From the NCBI GenBank assembly GCA_963575745.1, contig CAUYUJ010021693.1:384768-444767 (forward strand): DNA of 60,000 nt, given 5' to 3'. Position numbers and translations under genes: made by a program. The first letter of the stretch is position 1. Every line of letters starts with the position of its first letter. The notes under the pieces were generated by a model. That model was not told where the DNA came from. It made no database searches and saw only the letters and a list, made by a program, of their open reading frames with translations. Positions 58,339 through 60,000 of this stretch are shown one piece after another. Source of the stretch: Prorocentrum cordatum (Eukaryota > Sar > Dinophyceae > Prorocentrales > Prorocentraceae).

Positions 58339-59976
58339 GCAGCTTTGCACCGTGCCTGGAGGCGGTCTCCTGCTCTGGGCTGGTGCCGGGTCTGTTGGGG
58401 CCCGTGGAAGTGCGGTTGTCGGGGATCCTTCCCCTCCGTTGTTCGTTGCCCTGGTGGTCGCGGGTGTACACTGTGCGTCTCTGGTGCTGGCTGGAGTCGC
58501 GGCCCCCCCGTTCCCGGTCGTGGGCTGCTCCAGGTTGGCATGCGTGTCTGTTGGAAAGGTCTGCTCGCCCCTGGGCGCGTCTGCGCCGGTGTGGTTCTCG
58601 GGACTGCCTGCGGTGCCCGCTCCACTTACTCCTGCTGTCTCGGCAAAGGTGTCAGTCGGCGCGGGGTTTTCTGTGCTCCCAGGGCTCGGTCTAGTTTCGT
58701 CGACCGGGGCGCGGGTCCGCACAGATCCACCGCTGGGTGTCGCGGGATTTAGAGGGGTCACCCGCGGGGGAACTTGCCTGATGTTAACCTCGCGGCCTTC
58801 GTCGTTGTCCGCCCCTCTGCCTCCTGGCGCCCTGGCCAGGGATGGTGGTGCCGCACCCTGGTCTGGTGCAGCTAACAAGGTCTGTGGTTGTGTCCCACTC
58901 GCGTTCATAACAGGGCTGTCATTAGACCCACCGTTGGGGCCTGTCCTTGTCTGCACTGTCGGTGCTGTCGTCAACCCAGGGCCTGTCGGGGGAGCTGTCG
59001 ATCCAGGACCTGGGGTGGCTAACGGCCTCACGCCGCTGGCTTGCGCGCCTGCGACTTCCATCTCGTTGTTCGCCCGGCTGCGGCTTCTGATCTCGTTCAC
59101 ACCTGGAGGGTCAACAGGCCTGTCCCCCGCGTCCGTGGTTCTGGCTGCCTGGGAGCCTCCTCTCCGCCCCCGGGTCACCCTGCCAGGATCGTGGCGCTGC
59201 CGCTCCTCCCAGTGGAGGTTTGAGAGCCTGTTGATCAGGGCGTCCAGGGCCCTGGTGACACTCTCTGGGATGGGATGCGCGGTGGCGGCGTCAACGTCTG
59301 CGCCTCTAGATCCAGGGACCTCGAGCCATGGCTGGTGTGCCGAATAAGTGGCGTCGGGTTCAGGCGCGAGCCATTGCGTGAAAGGGAGCTGTCTCGTGAC
59401 CTCCTCTCGGATTCCAAGCTCCCGGATGAACTGCCACACGTGGTCACGGTCCAGGTTCCCCGGGTTGGCTAGCTGCAGGATCCAGATTGCGGCAAACATG
59501 TCCCAGTTGTACCTCTGTGTGGGCCGGCCTCCCAGTTGCCTTCGGATTTCGAGAACGATCCGGCGCTGCACGCCCCGCGCCATGTCGTGGACCGCTTGCT
59601 CAGGGAGAACGGCAGCGAATCTACCCAACATGCCTCGCGCGATGCCTACGGCGTCTTCGTCCGCTCGCACCAGGTCGCCCGGGGAAGGTCTACATGTGCT
59701 CACGAGAACTTCGGCTAGCTCTGGGAAGTGCGTGGGCCTGGCTGGTCCAGGGAGTGGGTTGAGGGAGGCGGTGGTGCGCCTGGGGAGCGGTTGCTGCGAA
59801 GGTGCGTTGGCCCGCAGTCCCACGGAGGCGGGAGATGGGGTCGCCGCGGGAACGGAGTCCAGCAGTGCCACGTGTATTGGACCAGCAGCAAGCTGTAGTT
59901 TCAGTCTGGCTTGTGGTCTGTCTGCACCTCTTGCGGCTGCTCTAATGTCTGCGTCCGCGGGGAGGAGTATCATCAC
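58186..59976 (-). CDS. Element 1 copy 2, unrecognised region fused to disordered linker
   Basis: This 596-codon open frame is homologous to the end of the 7,744-10,062 frame and the start of the 4,762-7,599 frame of copy 1, here joined without a stop. Residues 1-300 are ordered and conserved. Residues 300-545 are a Pro/Ala/Thr/Gly-rich linker. The last ~50 residues are encoded by the adjoining CTTGGGG repeat field and are not part of the element protein. The frame continues upstream of the listed Met past the window edge. Absence of frame breaks over ~1.6 kb contrasts with copy 1. Confidence 0.6.
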   Translation of the reverse strand: MMILLPADADIRAAARGADRPQARLKLQLAAGPIHVALLDSVPAATPSPASVGLRANAPSQQPLPRRTTASLNPLPGPARPTHFPELAEVLVSTCRPSPGDLVRADEDAVGIARGMLGRFAAVLPEQAVHDMARGVQRRIVLEIRRQLGGRPTQRYNWDMFAAIWILQLANPGNLDRDHVWQFIRELGIREEVTRQLPFTQWLAPEPDATYSAHQPWLEVPGSRGADVDAATAHPIPESVTRALDALINRLSNLHWEERQRHDPGRVTRGRRGGSQAARTTDAGDRPVDPPGVNEIRSRSRANNEMEVAGAQASGVRPLATPGPGSTAPPTGPGLTTAPTVQTRTGPNGGSNDSPVMNASGTQPQTLLAAPDQGAAPPSLARAPGGRGADNDEGREVNIRQVPPRVTPLNPATPSGGSVRTRAPVDETRPSPGSTENPAPTDTFAETAGVSGAGTAGSPENHTGADAPRGEQTFPTDTHANLEQPTTGNGGAATPASTRDAQCTPATTRATNNGGEGSPTTALPRAPTDPAPAQSRRPPPGTVQSCSVPWRAFGFKLGPQEAPKTPNMASRRPMTPPNRPKRASRGSPKGPRSQKS

Positions 59977-60000
59977 CCAGGTAGGGACTGAGGTGAAGAG
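58339..60000 (-). mobile_element. Second, truncated copy of the giant retroelement (fragment)
   Basis: It is colinear with 7,123-8,790 of copy 1 and continues past the window end. Its minus-strand frame (58,186-59,976) is open across the position where copy 1 has a TAA at 7,744 (ATAPTVQTRTG against ATAPT-stop), so the two ORFs of copy 1 are parts of one protein. Ordered parts match copy 1 at roughly 85-90% by eye (for example RYNWDMFAAIWILQLANPGN), and the Pro/Ala-rich part less. Homology ends at about 58,339, inside the linker before the methyltransferase, and the frame then runs into repeat-derived sequence. The lost part is the 3' side, which is not the usual 5' truncation of LINE copies. 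Confidence 0.85.

Overview
The window is nuclear DNA of a dinoflagellate. The decisive evidence is an exact 22-nt reverse complement of the dinoflagellate spliced leader at 45,106-45,127, placed at the 5' end of a minus-strand retroelement. A degraded version of the same leader lies at 17,114-17,132, at the 5' end of a second and much larger minus-strand element. High GC, kilobase-scale microsatellites, fields of degenerate CTTGGGG repeats and several decayed reverse-transcriptase elements fit this. I cannot name the genus. I see no convincing intact single-copy host gene and no tRNA or rRNA gene.

Layout. (1) 1-17,132, minus strand: a giant non-LTR retroelement whose 3' end lies off the window. 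Its broken reading frame carries, in order, a disordered region with a recurring PSA peptide, a cysteine cluster, a RING-H2 finger, long unrecognised regions, a DNMT3-like cytosine-5 DNA methyltransferase, an APE-type endonuclease, a reverse transcriptase, a CCHC finger and a tail that runs off the window. (2) 17,133-38,600: repeat-rich DNA with no gene I can support. It holds opposed GGA and CTC tracts, a 1.2-kb direct duplication, CA and TG tracts, 91-bp and 73-bp tandem repeats, two TAG arrays, and a 1.1-kb foldback element at 36,163-37,262. (3) About 39,327-45,127, minus strand: a second non-LTR element running from the spliced-leader relict through a zinc-ribbon and coiled-coil ORF1, endonuclease, RT, CCHC and RNase H to a cysteine-rich tail, with many frame breaks. 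(4) 45,128-52,148: degenerate minisatellites and anonymous DNA. (5) 52,149-54,615, minus strand: a decayed Ty1/copia pol (RT and RNase H). (6) 54,620-58,338: AT, TAG, CTC and ATC microsatellites, then seven copies of a palindrome-centred repeat. (7) 58,339-60,000, minus strand: a fragment of a second copy of element 1. It reads straight through a stop codon present in the first copy and ends at a sharp breakpoint.

How it fits together. Element 1 looks like a retrotransposon that has gained a DNA methyltransferase and a RING finger beside a standard target-primed reverse-transcription module. Methyltransferase capture by retrotransposons is known in dinoflagellates; the RING finger, the size and the terminal leader relict make this case notable. 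Several frame breaks in elements 1 and 2 fall at 5-6 base homopolymers, including the same spot (GGDxN) in both endonucleases. Short indels from assembly must be excluded before these copies are called dead.
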